From positions 2,804,136 to 2,868,135 of the forward strand of contig NZ_FNLF01000002.1 of assembly GCF_900103175.1 (NCBI RefSeq): a stretch of 64,000 nt of DNA, written 5' to 3'. Of this stretch, positions 8,425 through 16,485 are shown one piece after another. Position 1 is the stretch's first letter, and the number at the start of each line of letters is the position of its first letter. This DNA comes from Tsukamurella pulmonis. GTDB taxonomy: Bacteria; Actinomycetota; Actinomycetes; Mycobacteriales; Mycobacteriaceae. A program made the position numbers and the translations under genes. Under the pieces are notes generated by a model. It saw only the letters and a list, made by a program, of their open reading frames with translations. It made no database searches and was not told the DNA's origin.

Positions 8425-8688
8425 TCAGTCCTTACGCGTCACCTTGTCGGCCACCGCATCGGAGACTTCGCGGGCCGCGACGAGGTTCTCCCCCGCGAGC
8501 TTGACGCCCTCGGTGGTCGCCGACGTCGCGATGTCCGCCGCGCTCGCGGCCATGCGGCCCACGCCGCCCTTCACATCGCCGCCTAGCGCCTCGCCCGCGC
8601 CCTCGACGATCTCGCCGGACTTGCGCACAGAATCGGCCGCGATCCTGGTGACCGCCTCGATGTTCTCCTGGATCCGCTTGCCGATCAT
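8425..8688 (-). CDS. Small conserved protein, unknown function
   Basis: An 87-residue, Ala- and Val-rich, mostly amphipathic helical protein with no signal peptide. It has alternating small and charged residues (IEAVTRIAADSVRKSGEIVEGAGEAL is helical). It begins MIGKRIQENIEA and ends in charged residues. Nothing identifies a function. It lies just downstream of eutC on the same strand? No: it is transcribed in the same minus direction, 26 bases after the eutC stop, so it may be the last gene of the eut transcript. Confidence 0.5.
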   Translation of the reverse strand: MIGKRIQENIEAVTRIAADSVRKSGEIVEGAGEALGGDVKGGVGRMAASAADIATSATTEGVKLAGENLVAAREVSDAVADKVTRKD

Positions 8689-8714
8689 CGCCTACTCCTT
8701 CGCCGCGGGTGCGC

Positions 8715-9503
8715 TCAGTCTAGTCCGCGCTGGTCAGCGCCTTCCAGCTCCGCGCGTGAGGTGTCCTTGAGATCGACGCCGGACCGGCCGAGTCGCCGTG
8801 CGCCGACGACGAGACCTGCGGCGATCCTGGCGGCGTCGGGGTAACCGAGGCCCTCGGGCGGGTGGATGTTGGAGATGCAGTTGCGGTGCGCGTCGGTGAC
8901 CCCGATGCCGAAGTCCTCGGGATCGGCGCGGTGGGTCAGGTAGATGCCGAGGCTGTCGGCGACCGAGAGCCCCGGTCGCTCCCCGATGAGCACGAGGAGG
9001 GTCCGCACGCCCAGCGCGCGGGCGACGTGGTCGCCCAGCGCGACGCGGGCCTGCGTCGCGATCACGGGCGGTGCCACCGTGACGTCGGGCGGCAGCGCGG
9101 CGATGATCGCGGCGGCCAGCGCGATGCCGTGGTCGGTGAGCGCCTTGGGCGAGAGACCGTCGGCCAGCACGAGCGCGACGTCGGCGTCCGGCACCGTCGA
9201 CACCCCGGTCAGGTCCGCGGGCACCCGGCCCAGGTCGGGGCGGCGCAGGTACTCGCCGCGGTCGGCCGCCCGGCTGGTGACGACGGCGGGCTCGCCGAGT
9301 CCGAGATCACGGGCGCGGGAGAGGAATTCGTCGGCGTCGAGGGGTTGATGCACGGCGTCGCGTGCAGCCGCGTGCGCGGCGGCGAATTCGAGGACCCGCC
9401 GTGTGGGCAGCGCGTCGCCGGTGCGCCCCAGCCCGATCCGCGACTGCGTCGTGGTGCGCAGGGCGTCCCAGAAGGCGGAGTCGGTCCGCTGGGGCGCGCT
9501 CAC
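8715..9503 (-). CDS. eutC: Ethanolamine ammonia-lyase small subunit
   Basis: A 262-residue EutC. The GTG start at 9503 lies in a GTGA overlap with the eutB stop. Family features are LRTTTQSRIGLGRTGD near the start, DVALVLADGLSPKA in the middle, and the late CISNIHPPEGL. EutC partners EutB in the adenosylcobalamin-dependent deamination of ethanolamine to acetaldehyde and ammonia in the cytoplasm. No microcompartment shell gene accompanies it, so this is the simple non-compartment type of pathway. An acetaldehyde dehydrogenase is not seen nearby. Confidence 0.93.
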   Translation of the reverse strand: MSAPQRTDSAFWDALRTTTQSRIGLGRTGDALPTRRVLEFAAAHAAARDAVHQPLDADEFLSRARDLGLGEPAVVTSRAADRGEYLRRPDLGRVPADLTGVSTVPDADVALVLADGLSPKALTDHGIALAAAIIAALPPDVTVAPPVIATQARVALGDHVARALGVRTLLVLIGERPGLSVADSLGIYLTHRADPEDFGIGVTDAHRNCISNIHPPEGLGYPDAARIAAGLVVGARRLGRSGVDLKDTSRAELEGADQRGLD

Positions 9504-10915
9504 CGCGGCACCCCCGCCGCGAGTTCGCGCAGCGGCGACGCCTCGACCGCGACGTCGCGGAGGCCACCGGATTCGTCGGTCATCCCCTGCCGCGCGAGCC
9601 AGGCATCGAACTCGGGCGCGGGCCGCAGGCCGAGTGCGCGCCGTACGTAGAGCGCGTCGTGGAAGGCGAGCGACTGGTAGCCGAGCATCACGTCGTCGGC
9701 GCCGGGAACGGTGATGACGAACGACACCCCGGCCACGCCGAGCAGCGTGAGCAGGTCGTCCATGTCGTCCTGGTCGGCCTCGGCGTGGTTGGTGTAGCAG
9801 ACGTCCACGCCCATGGGCAGGCCGAGGAGTTTGCCGCAGAAGTGGTCCTCGAGTCCGGCGCGGGTGATCTGCTTGCCGTCGTAGAGGTACTCGGGCCCGA
9901 TGAACCCGACCACGGTGTTCACCAGCAGCGGATCGAGGTGCCGGGCGACGGCGTAGGCGCGGGTCTCGAGCGTCTGCTGGTCGACGGGCGCGCCGTCGGT
10001 GCCCAGGTGCGTGCCGGACGAGAGCGCCGAGCCCTGCCCCGTCTCCAGGTACATCACGTTGTTCCCGACGGTGCCGCGCCCCAGCTCGCGCGCGGCGGCG
10101 TTCGCTTCCTCGAGGAGTCGGATCGTCACGCCGAAGGCGGAATTGGCGCCCTCGGTGCCGGCGATCGACTGGAAGACCAGGTCGACGGGGGCGCCCTGCT
10201 CGATGAGCCCCAGCGTCGTGGTGACGTGACTGAGCACGCACGACTGGGTGGGGATGTCGAAGCGGGTGCGCACCTCGTCGAGCAGGTGCAGCAGGTCCGA
10301 GGTGGCGTGCGGCGAGTCGGTGGCGGGATTGATCCCGATCACCGCGTCGCCGCAGCCGAGCAGCAGACCGTCGAGGGTGGCGGCGGCGATGCCGCGGGGA
10401 TCGTCGGTCGGGTGGTTCGGCTGCAGGCGGGTGGCGAGCGTGCCCGGCAGCCCGACGGTGGTGCGGAAGCCCGCGGTGACCCGGACGGCGCGTGCGACGG
10501 CGATGAGGTCCTGGTTGCGCATCAGCTTGCTCACCGCCGCCACCATCTCCGGCGTCAGGGCAGGTCCGAGCGCGGCGAGCCGGGCACCGGCATCGTCGGC
10601 GACGGCGATCCGCAGCAGGAGGTCCCGCAGGTCCCCGACGGTCAGGTGCGCGATCGGGGCGAAGGCGGACCGGTCGTGGCTGTCGATGATGAGGCGGGTG
10701 ACCTCGTCGGACTCGTACGGCACCACGAGCTCCTCGAGCAGCGCGGTCAAAGGGACCTCCGCGAGGGCCCACTTCGCGGCGGCCCGCTCGGCGTCGGACG
10801 CCGCCGCGCAGCCGGCGAGCTGATCGCCCGACCGCAGCGGCGTCGCCTTGGCCAGCAGGTCGGCCATGGACGTGAAGGTGAAACTCTCCCCGCGGACGGA
10901 TTGGGTGCGGATCAT
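9500..10915 (-). CDS. eutB: Ethanolamine ammonia-lyase large subunit
   Basis: A 471-residue EutB, close to the usual length (~455). It carries the substrate- and cobalamin-pocket segments LRSGDQLAG, TRLQPNHPTDD, GDAVIGINP, NTVVGFIGPEYLY and DVCYTNHAEADQ. EutB binds ethanolamine and adenosylcobalamin and carries out the radical deamination with EutC. The start ATG at 10915 has GGAGC upstream. It follows the secreted phosphatase and permease genes in the same direction and is coupled to eutC. Confidence 0.95.
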   Translation of the reverse strand: MIRTQSVRGESFTFTSMADLLAKATPLRSGDQLAGCAAASDAERAAAKWALAEVPLTALLEELVVPYESDEVTRLIIDSHDRSAFAPIAHLTVGDLRDLLLRIAVADDAGARLAALGPALTPEMVAAVSKLMRNQDLIAVARAVRVTAGFRTTVGLPGTLATRLQPNHPTDDPRGIAAATLDGLLLGCGDAVIGINPATDSPHATSDLLHLLDEVRTRFDIPTQSCVLSHVTTTLGLIEQGAPVDLVFQSIAGTEGANSAFGVTIRLLEEANAAARELGRGTVGNNVMYLETGQGSALSSGTHLGTDGAPVDQQTLETRAYAVARHLDPLLVNTVVGFIGPEYLYDGKQITRAGLEDHFCGKLLGLPMGVDVCYTNHAEADQDDMDDLLTLLGVAGVSFVITVPGADDVMLGYQSLAFHDALYVRRALGLRPAPEFDAWLARQGMTDESGGLRDVAVEASPLRELAAGVPR

Positions 10916-10941
10916 GCTTGCTCCGTTTTCAGACGTGACTT

Positions 10942-12204
10942 CTAGTAGACGGTATCCGCGACGGACCCCAACGGGGCGCCGTCGGCGCCGCGGACGGGCA
11001 CCTTCGCACCGGCGGCGTCGGTGCCCGCGGTCGCGCACGCGTACGGCTTCGCCTGCGGCTTCGGCTCGATGAACATGGGGTTGACCAGCCACTTGCCGTC
11101 GGCGTTCGCGTAGGCGGTGCACATCAGCTCGGGGACGTTGCGGTTGATCACCAGCCGCAGGCCGGTGGCGTCGCCGAGGAAGGTGAGGTCGGTGACGGAG
11201 TCGCCGGCGGAGAACACCTGCCGCCGGTCCTCCGGCGCTCGCTGCCAGGCCTGCGCACCGGTGATCCCGAGGACCTCCTGGTTGACCAGGCACCGCTTGC
11301 CGTCGATGTAGTTGATCACCGAGTCGTCGCCGTCGGGGACGTCGCCGCAGCCGCGCAGGTGCGGAGCGATCTTCCCGTCGGCGACGACGGGGCGGATGCC
11401 GATCAGCTTGTCGGGCGCGAGCCCGACCTCGGGCGCCCATGCCCGCACGACGGGCTGTGCGGAGGCGGAGATGATCCGCACGTCGAAGCCGTTGTCCACC
11501 AGCGTCCCGATCAGGTCCTTGATCTGGCTGTAGTAGCGCACCCAGGCGGCCACCTCGGTGGTCCCGACGACCTGCTTCGCCCCCTCGGGCGCGGCGAGCG
11601 CCTCGGTGCGGGCGGCCTTCGCGAAGTCCTCGACCTCCGCCTCGGTGTACCCGGCCATGAGCTGGACGACCCAGGCGTACGCGGGCTCCATGCGGCGGTG
11701 GTCGTAGCCGGCGAACGCGGCCCTGCCGCCGATCTCGCCGTCGTCGACGACGCCGACGAGCGCGTCGGCGCAGCGGGTGTCGCGGTCCGTGGGCAGCGGT
11801 GCGCCCGGCGCCGCGAGCGCGGTCGGGCACGCCGCGGCGAGGGCCTGCGCCGCCTCGGGGACGAGGTAGCGGCTGGTGGTCCGCCAGTCGCCGTTCGCGG
11901 GCTGGCGGATCTTGCCGGTGCGGATCATCCAGTACGCGGTCGCCGAGCCGATGTCGTTGCGCACCACGGTGTTGTCCCAGTCGAACAGGGCGACGGGGGC
12001 GGCACCGTCGTGCCCGGCACCGCAGTGGCCGCGTTCGGCGATGAGCTGCTGGAGGCGGTCGTGGTTGTCGCCGTACCAGCCCGCGTCGGCCGCGAGGCTG
12101 CGGCACTCGGCGGCCTCGTCCTGTGCGTCGCTCGTGGTGCAGCCGGCGAGCGGTGCGAGCGCCAGGAGCGCCGCGGCGAGCAGCGCCGCGTGGGTGCGCC
12201 TCAC
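10942..12204 (-). CDS. Secreted HAD-family phosphatase lipoprotein, PchP-like
   Basis: A 420-residue protein with a lipoprotein signal peptide (LALAPLAGC, lipidated Cys22). HAD motif I is DWDNT at 75-79, a motif II-like ISASAQ follows in the middle, and GDSVTD gives the late metal-binding motif. This motif set resembles Pseudomonas phosphorylcholine phosphatase (PchP), an extracytoplasmic HAD enzyme that frees choline from phosphocholine. Between an ethanolamine permease and EutBC, the likely substrate is phosphoethanolamine (inference). It overlaps the permease stop as GTGA. Confidence 0.75.
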   Translation of the reverse strand: MRRTHAALLAAALLALAPLAGCTTSDAQDEAAECRSLAADAGWYGDNHDRLQQLIAERGHCGAGHDGAAPVALFDWDNTVVRNDIGSATAYWMIRTGKIRQPANGDWRTTSRYLVPEAAQALAAACPTALAAPGAPLPTDRDTRCADALVGVVDDGEIGGRAAFAGYDHRRMEPAYAWVVQLMAGYTEAEVEDFAKAARTEALAAPEGAKQVVGTTEVAAWVRYYSQIKDLIGTLVDNGFDVRIISASAQPVVRAWAPEVGLAPDKLIGIRPVVADGKIAPHLRGCGDVPDGDDSVINYIDGKRCLVNQEVLGITGAQAWQRAPEDRRQVFSAGDSVTDLTFLGDATGLRLVINRNVPELMCTAYANADGKWLVNPMFIEPKPQAKPYACATAGTDAAGAKVPVRGADGAPLGSVADTVY

Positions 12205-13646
12205 TGCAGTTCCCGTTCGGCGTCGGCGAGGGCGGCGAACTCCTCGTCGGGCGAGTTGGCCACCAGGTGGTGGCGACTGTAGACGCCGAAGTAGACGAGG
12301 AAGGCGGCGAACGCCGCGAGGGTCAGGCCCGCCGCGGTCGGGTCGACGAGGAACGTCGCGACTACAGCGGCGCACGCGATGACCAGGGCGAACGAGGTGG
12401 TGACGATGCCTCCGGGCGTGCGGTACGGGCGCGGCATGTCGGGCTCGCGGCGGCGCAGCACGATGTGGCTGACCATCATGAGCACGTAGCTCACTGCGGC
12501 GCCGAAGACGGCCATGTTGAGCAGCATCGCGCCTTTACCGGTGAGCGAGAGGGCGAAACCGATGACGCCGGGGACGATGAGCGCGAGGACCGGCGCCTTG
12601 CGCGCGTTGGTGATCGAGAGGCTCTTCGGGAGGTAGCCCGCGCGCGAGAGCGCGAAGGTCTGGCGGGAGTAGGCGTACATGATCGAGAAGAAGCTCGCGA
12701 CCAGGCCGGCGAGGCCGATGTAGTTGACCACCTTCGCCGCGGTGCCGTCGCCCAGCGCCTCGACCAGCGGGTTGCCGGATCCGGCCATCGCGCTCGCTCC
12801 GGCGGCGCCGGGGGCGAGGAGGAAGACGGTGGCGCCGGTGAGGACGAGGATCCCCATCGCGACGATGATGCCGCGGGGCACGTTCTTCTCCGGCTCGCGC
12901 GCCTCCTCCGCGGCGAGCGGAACGCCCTCGATGGCGAGGAAGAACCAGATCGCGAACGGCACGGCCGCCCAGATGCCGAGGTAGCCGTACGGCAGCCAGC
13001 TCGACGCGCCTGCGGCGTCGGTCACGGCGATGTCGGTGAGGTTGTGAGCGTCGAACTTCCCGATGGCGAAGACCGCGAAGATCACCAGGCCCACCAGGGC
13101 GATCGCGGTGATGACGAACATCGCCTTGAGTGCCTCGCCGGCGCCGGTGAGGTGGATGCCGATGAACAGCGCGTAGACGAACAGGTAGACCCACCAGCCG
13201 TCGGTGATGCCGAACAGGTTCAGTGATTCGACGTAGGAGCCGATGAAGGTGGCGATCGCTGCGGGCGCGATGGAGTATTCGATGAGGATCGCGATGCCCG
13301 TGGCGTAGCCGCCCCAGGGGCCCATCGCCCGTCGGGCGAAGGTGTAGCCGCCGCCGGCCGCGGGCAGCGCCGAGGACATCTCGGCCATGCCGAGCACCAT
13401 CGCGAGGTACATGCCGGCGATGATCACCGCGGCGATGGCCAGGCCGCCCCATCCGCCCTGCGCGAGTCCGTTGTTCCAGCCGGCGTAGTCGCCGGAGATC
13501 ACGTAGCTCACGCCGAGGCCCGCGAGCAGCACCCATCCGGCCGAGCCGGAGCGGAGGGTGCGTTTGGCGAGGTAGTCGTCGGATTCGATGGTCGCGTCCA
13601 CCCCGTCGTGGTGGAGCTGTTGCGGCGCCTGGCGCTCTGTACTCAT
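12201..13646 (-). CDS. eat: Ethanolamine permease, APC superfamily
   Basis: A 481-residue amino acid/amine transporter with about 12 hydrophobic segments. Key stretches are VSYVISGDYAGWNNGLAQGG and AEMSSALPAAGGGYTFARRA, characteristic of Eat-type ethanolamine permeases. It brings ethanolamine across the inner membrane for EutBC. The start at 13646 is chosen because GGAAGG lies six bases before it. It is the first gene of the permease-phosphatase-eutB-eutC unit and is preceded by direct repeats and a hairpin. Confidence 0.9.
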   Translation of the reverse strand: MSTERQAPQQLHHDGVDATIESDDYLAKRTLRSGSAGWVLLAGLGVSYVISGDYAGWNNGLAQGGWGGLAIAAVIIAGMYLAMVLGMAEMSSALPAAGGGYTFARRAMGPWGGYATGIAILIEYSIAPAAIATFIGSYVESLNLFGITDGWWVYLFVYALFIGIHLTGAGEALKAMFVITAIALVGLVIFAVFAIGKFDAHNLTDIAVTDAAGASSWLPYGYLGIWAAVPFAIWFFLAIEGVPLAAEEAREPEKNVPRGIIVAMGILVLTGATVFLLAPGAAGASAMAGSGNPLVEALGDGTAAKVVNYIGLAGLVASFFSIMYAYSRQTFALSRAGYLPKSLSITNARKAPVLALIVPGVIGFALSLTGKGAMLLNMAVFGAAVSYVLMMVSHIVLRRREPDMPRPYRTPGGIVTTSFALVIACAAVVATFLVDPTAAGLTLAAFAAFLVYFGVYSRHHLVANSPDEEFAALADAERELQ

Positions 13647-13679
13647 ATCGGCCTTCCTGATCACGGTCGATCCTGTTCC

Positions 13680-13732
13680 CGGCGTGTTTCCGGGCCGGTA
13701 TCGGCGTGTTTCACCGACGGTTCCTGTCGGTG
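13680..13732. promoter_or_regulatory. Direct repeats and hairpin upstream of the ethanolamine permease
   Basis: CGGCGTGTTTC occurs twice, at 13680-13690 and 13702-13712, exactly 22 bases (two helical turns) apart. Next to it CACCGAC (13712-13718) and GTCGGTG (13726-13732) form a 7-base stem with a 7-base loop. The region lies between the TetR gene and the permease, both on the minus strand. It looks like a regulator-binding region, or an attenuator for the TetR transcript. Confidence 0.5.
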
Positions 13733-13744
13733 TGATCTGGAACA

Positions 13745-14362
13745 CTACGAGTCAAGCGTTGCAGCGGGGTTGCAGCGCAGGTCGCCGACGGCGGGGGCCA
13801 CCCATCGACGGAGGTATGCGCGCAGTTCGTCCTGCGCGCGGGGCGGGTCGCCCGGGGAGATGAAGAAGGACTGCATGATGCGCAGCTGGAACTCCACGAG
13901 CTCGCGCAGCCGCTGCTCGTCGTAGCCGTGGGCGGACCAGTCGACGTCGAAGCGCTGGATCATGGTCATGCCGAAGGCCATGGCCTGCCCGGACGCGATG
14001 GCCTCGGTGTGCGAGTACTCGCCCGCCAGCATGAGCCGCAGGTGCGGGGCGCGCGGCACCTGATCGAGAGTGAAGACGATGCCCTCGACCACGGCCTCCG
14101 CGGGGTCGTCGATGCCGTGCACGTGGGCCGCGAGCCGGTCCAGGAACGCACCCACCGATTGCACGGCCGCGGCCTGCAGCAGCGCGTCGACGGTCGGGAA
14201 GTAGCGGTAGACCGTCTGCCGGATCACGCCGAGTGCGTCGGCCACCTCCGCGATCGACGTGGTGCCGCGCTCGCCGATGATCTCCACCGCGGCCGCGACG
14301 ATGCGCGCGGACGCCTCCTCGTCGCCGCCCGGCGGCGAACCACCCCATCCCCTGCGTGCCAT
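13745..14362 (-). CDS. TetR family transcriptional regulator
   Basis: A 205-residue TetR protein with the helix-turn-helix TSIAEVADALGVIRQTVYRYFPTVDALL near residues 35-65, and a helical ligand domain. It is upstream of the ethanolamine operon in the same direction and divergent from the metal-dependent hydrolase gene. The gap between them holds a GAACnnGTTC-type palindrome that this protein, or a KstR homologue elsewhere, may bind. Confidence 0.85.
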   Translation of the reverse strand: MARRGWGGSPPGGDEEASARIVAAAVEIIGERGTTSIAEVADALGVIRQTVYRYFPTVDALLQAAAVQSVGAFLDRLAAHVHGIDDPAEAVVEGIVFTLDQVPRAPHLRLMLAGEYSHTEAIASGQAMAFGMTMIQRFDVDWSAHGYDEQRLRELVEFQLRIMQSFFISPGDPPRAQDELRAYLRRWVAPAVGDLRCNPAATLDS

Positions 14363-14392
14363 CGCCCCAGGCTACAGCTTCGCGCGTTCTCA

Positions 14393-14416
14393 ACATACAG
14401 AACGTGTTCTATGTGT
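14393..14416. promoter_or_regulatory. KstR-like palindromic operator
   Basis: The 24-base element is centred on AGAACGTGTTCT (14399-14410), and 9 of 11 arm positions pair. The core AACnnGTT matches the consensus of KstR, the cholesterol-catabolism repressor of mycolate actinobacteria. The same 12-mer occurs upstream of the acyl-CoA dehydrogenase gene near 44.66 kb. It lies directly before the -10 box of the metal-dependent hydrolase gene, a repressing position. Confidence 0.65.
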
Positions 14417-14421
14417 ATGGT
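14416..14421 (+). promoter_or_regulatory. -10 box of a leaderless promoter
   Basis: TATGGT ends seven bases before the ATG at 14428, with no ribosome binding site between them. This is the usual spacing when transcription starts at the A of the start codon. Confidence 0.5.
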
Positions 14422-14427
14422 CGCCCC

Positions 14428-15351
14428 ATGACGGACCTGCACCCCCGCAAGATGGACTTCCACTTCGACGAGGCGCCCGTGCCCTTCGTGTGGAACCCGG
14501 ACAACCCCGCCTTCTCGTCGATGATGAACGCGGTCAGCTTCCTCGCCGTCGGCTTCGAGAAGATGATCGTCAAGCTGATCCTTCAGCTGCGAAAGGAGTT
14601 CGCCGACCCGGAGGTCGCAGCGGAGGCCAACGCCTTCATGCAGCAGGAGGGGCACCACTCGACCGCGCACCGTCGGCACGTCCAGGCCCTCATCGCCCAG
14701 TACCCGGGCCTGGAGAACACCCTCGACGCGGTGATCGGCGAATTCGACCTGCTCACCGAAGCCACCTCCACGGACTACCGGCTGGCGTACACGGCCGATC
14801 TCGAGGCGACGTTCACGCCGGTGTTCAAGCTCATGCTCGACAACGAGGAGGCACTGTTCCGCCCCGGCGACGATCGGGTCGCGTCGATGTTCTTGTGGCA
14901 CTTCGTCGAAGAGGTCGAGCACCGCAGCTCCGCGCTCATCATCTACAACGCGATCGTGGGCAGCGAGGTGTACCGGATGCGGATGGCGCCGTCGATCTTC
15001 GCGCACGTGCTCAAGGTGATCCGCATCGCCTGCGCGGGCTTCAATCAGCATGTGCCGCTCAAGGACCGGCACGTCGATGCGTTGTCGATGTTCGGCCGGT
15101 ACCGGCTCAAGCAGAAGGTGCTCGTCGCCGTCGCGCCGCACCTGACGAAGGGAGCGATGCCGCGCGCCTTCGACGTACTCCCCAAGGCGGAGCAGGCCGT
15201 CGCACTCAAAGGCATCATCCGGAGCCAGATGCCGCTGCACGATCCCGCGCACGAGAACCTGCCGGAACTCGCCGGGGAATGGCTGCGACGCTACGACAGC
15301 GGCGTGGACTGCACCCGCTGGTACGCCTCCTCCGCGGCGATCGGGGCCTGA
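14428..15351 (+). CDS. Metal-dependent hydrolase family protein (PF10118/COG3687 type)
   Basis: A 307-residue protein of the predicted metal-dependent hydrolase family. The acidic/histidine motifs EGHHSTAH and FVEEVEHRSS fit a di-metal site. The family occurs in mycobacteria next to lipid-related genes; no reaction is established. The start at 14428 is favoured over 14356 because a -10 box and a KstR-like operator lie just upstream. Three bases separate it from the membrane protein gene, so they are probably one transcript. Confidence 0.8.
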   Translation: MTDLHPRKMDFHFDEAPVPFVWNPDNPAFSSMMNAVSFLAVGFEKMIVKLILQLRKEFADPEVAAEANAFMQQEGHHSTAHRRHVQALIAQYPGLENTLDAVIGEFDLLTEATSTDYRLAYTADLEATFTPVFKLMLDNEEALFRPGDDRVASMFLWHFVEEVEHRSSALIIYNAIVGSEVYRMRMAPSIFAHVLKVIRIACAGFNQHVPLKDRHVDALSMFGRYRLKQKVLVAVAPHLTKGAMPRAFDVLPKAEQAVALKGIIRSQMPLHDPAHENLPELAGEWLRRYDSGVDCTRWYASSAAIGA

Positions 15352-15354
15352 CCG

Positions 15355-16485
15355 ATGGACCTGTGCACCCCCACGTTCGACGCGCTCGCGCGCCGTATGG
15401 GCTTCACCTGCGACGACACCGGCGGGCTGGTCTCCGTCCGCAGCCCGTTCCAGCTCGAGAACTGGACGCTGCCGGCGCTGGAGGTGACGATCATCGTCGG
15501 CTCGATCCTGATGCTGGTGCACGCCTTCCGGCGCTGGCGGCAGGGCGATGCGACGAATCTCGCGGTCTGGTTCGGCGCGACGGCGTACCTGTTCGTCATC
15601 GAGCCGCCGCTGTACTTCCCGGGCGCGTTCGGCATCGAGGGGTACGTGGACACGATGTTCGCGCACAACCTGTTCACGGTCGAATTCCTGTGGGGCCGGC
15701 TGCCGCTCTACATCGTGGCGATCTACCCCCTGATGGCGACGATGTCGTTCGAGATCGTCCGGATGCTCGGCGTGTTCCGGCGGTGCGGCATCATCCTGGG
15801 CGCGTGCACCGTCGGTCTGGTGCACGGCGCGTTCTACGAGATCTTCGACCACCTCGGCCCGCAGCTGCGCTGGTGGGAGTGGGCGCCCGACAATCCGATC
15901 AACCTGCCGTTCTTCGCGTCCGTCCCGATGGGCTCGGTCGTGGTCTTCGCCGCGCTCTGGCCCATGTCGCTGGCGTTGTGCGTCCAGTTCATGGTCGGCC
16001 GCCACGTCGATGCGGGCGTCCGGTTCGCCGGCCCTCAGCTGGTGTGGCGCACCGTCGTCATCGGGCTCGCGGCCTCGGTGGGCACCTTCCTGCTGCCCCT
16101 GCCCGCCACGATCCTCGGGCTGGCCGGCGACACGGTGCGCGGCACCGTCTACGCCCTGGAACTGGCGCTGATGGCGGCGGCCGCGCTGTACGCCGTCCGG
16201 CGGGCGTCGACGGCGGGCGCACCGTCGATTCCGGCGCACCGCAACCGCCTGGTCCAGACGTACGCGAGCCTGTACGTCGTGGTCTTCGCCGGGCTGTGGA
16301 TCGCCGCGCTGCCCGACTACTTCCGCGCGGAGAACGGCGTGACCGCCGCGGGCGATCCCGTCGGGAACCTGCCCTTCGCTCTGCTGTGCTTCGCGGTCGC
16401 GATCGGCGCCGTGGCGTCGACGTTCCTGCTCCGTGCGCGGGAACCGCTTGCATCCGAGCAGATCGGGAGCACCATGGAGGTGTGA
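15355..16485 (+). CDS. Polytopic membrane protein, unknown function
   Basis: A 376-residue protein with roughly nine hydrophobic segments. Conserved-looking polar stretches between helices include HGAFYEIFDHLGPQLRWWEW and ENWTLPALEV. His and Trp clusters near the membrane face hint at a small hydrophobic substrate, but nothing allows a function. It is coupled on both sides: three bases after the metal-dependent hydrolase gene and a GTGA overlap with the MgtC-like gene. Confidence 0.7.
   Translation: MDLCTPTFDALARRMGFTCDDTGGLVSVRSPFQLENWTLPALEVTIIVGSILMLVHAFRRWRQGDATNLAVWFGATAYLFVIEPPLYFPGAFGIEGYVDTMFAHNLFTVEFLWGRLPLYIVAIYPLMATMSFEIVRMLGVFRRCGIILGACTVGLVHGAFYEIFDHLGPQLRWWEWAPDNPINLPFFASVPMGSVVVFAALWPMSLALCVQFMVGRHVDAGVRFAGPQLVWRTVVIGLAASVGTFLLPLPATILGLAGDTVRGTVYALELALMAAAALYAVRRASTAGAPSIPAHRNRLVQTYASLYVVVFAGLWIAALPDYFRAENGVTAAGDPVGNLPFALLCFAVAIGAVASTFLLRAREPLASEQIGSTMEV

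Noticed and set aside
9362-10945. A 527-codon plus-strand frame
   Set aside because: It is antisense to the clearly real eutB and eutC, with Arg/Gly/His-rich content typical of GC-rich shadow frames.
13647-13744. Cobalamin riboswitch before the ethanolamine operon
   Set aside because: The 98 bases are too short and no B12-box or conserved core is visible.
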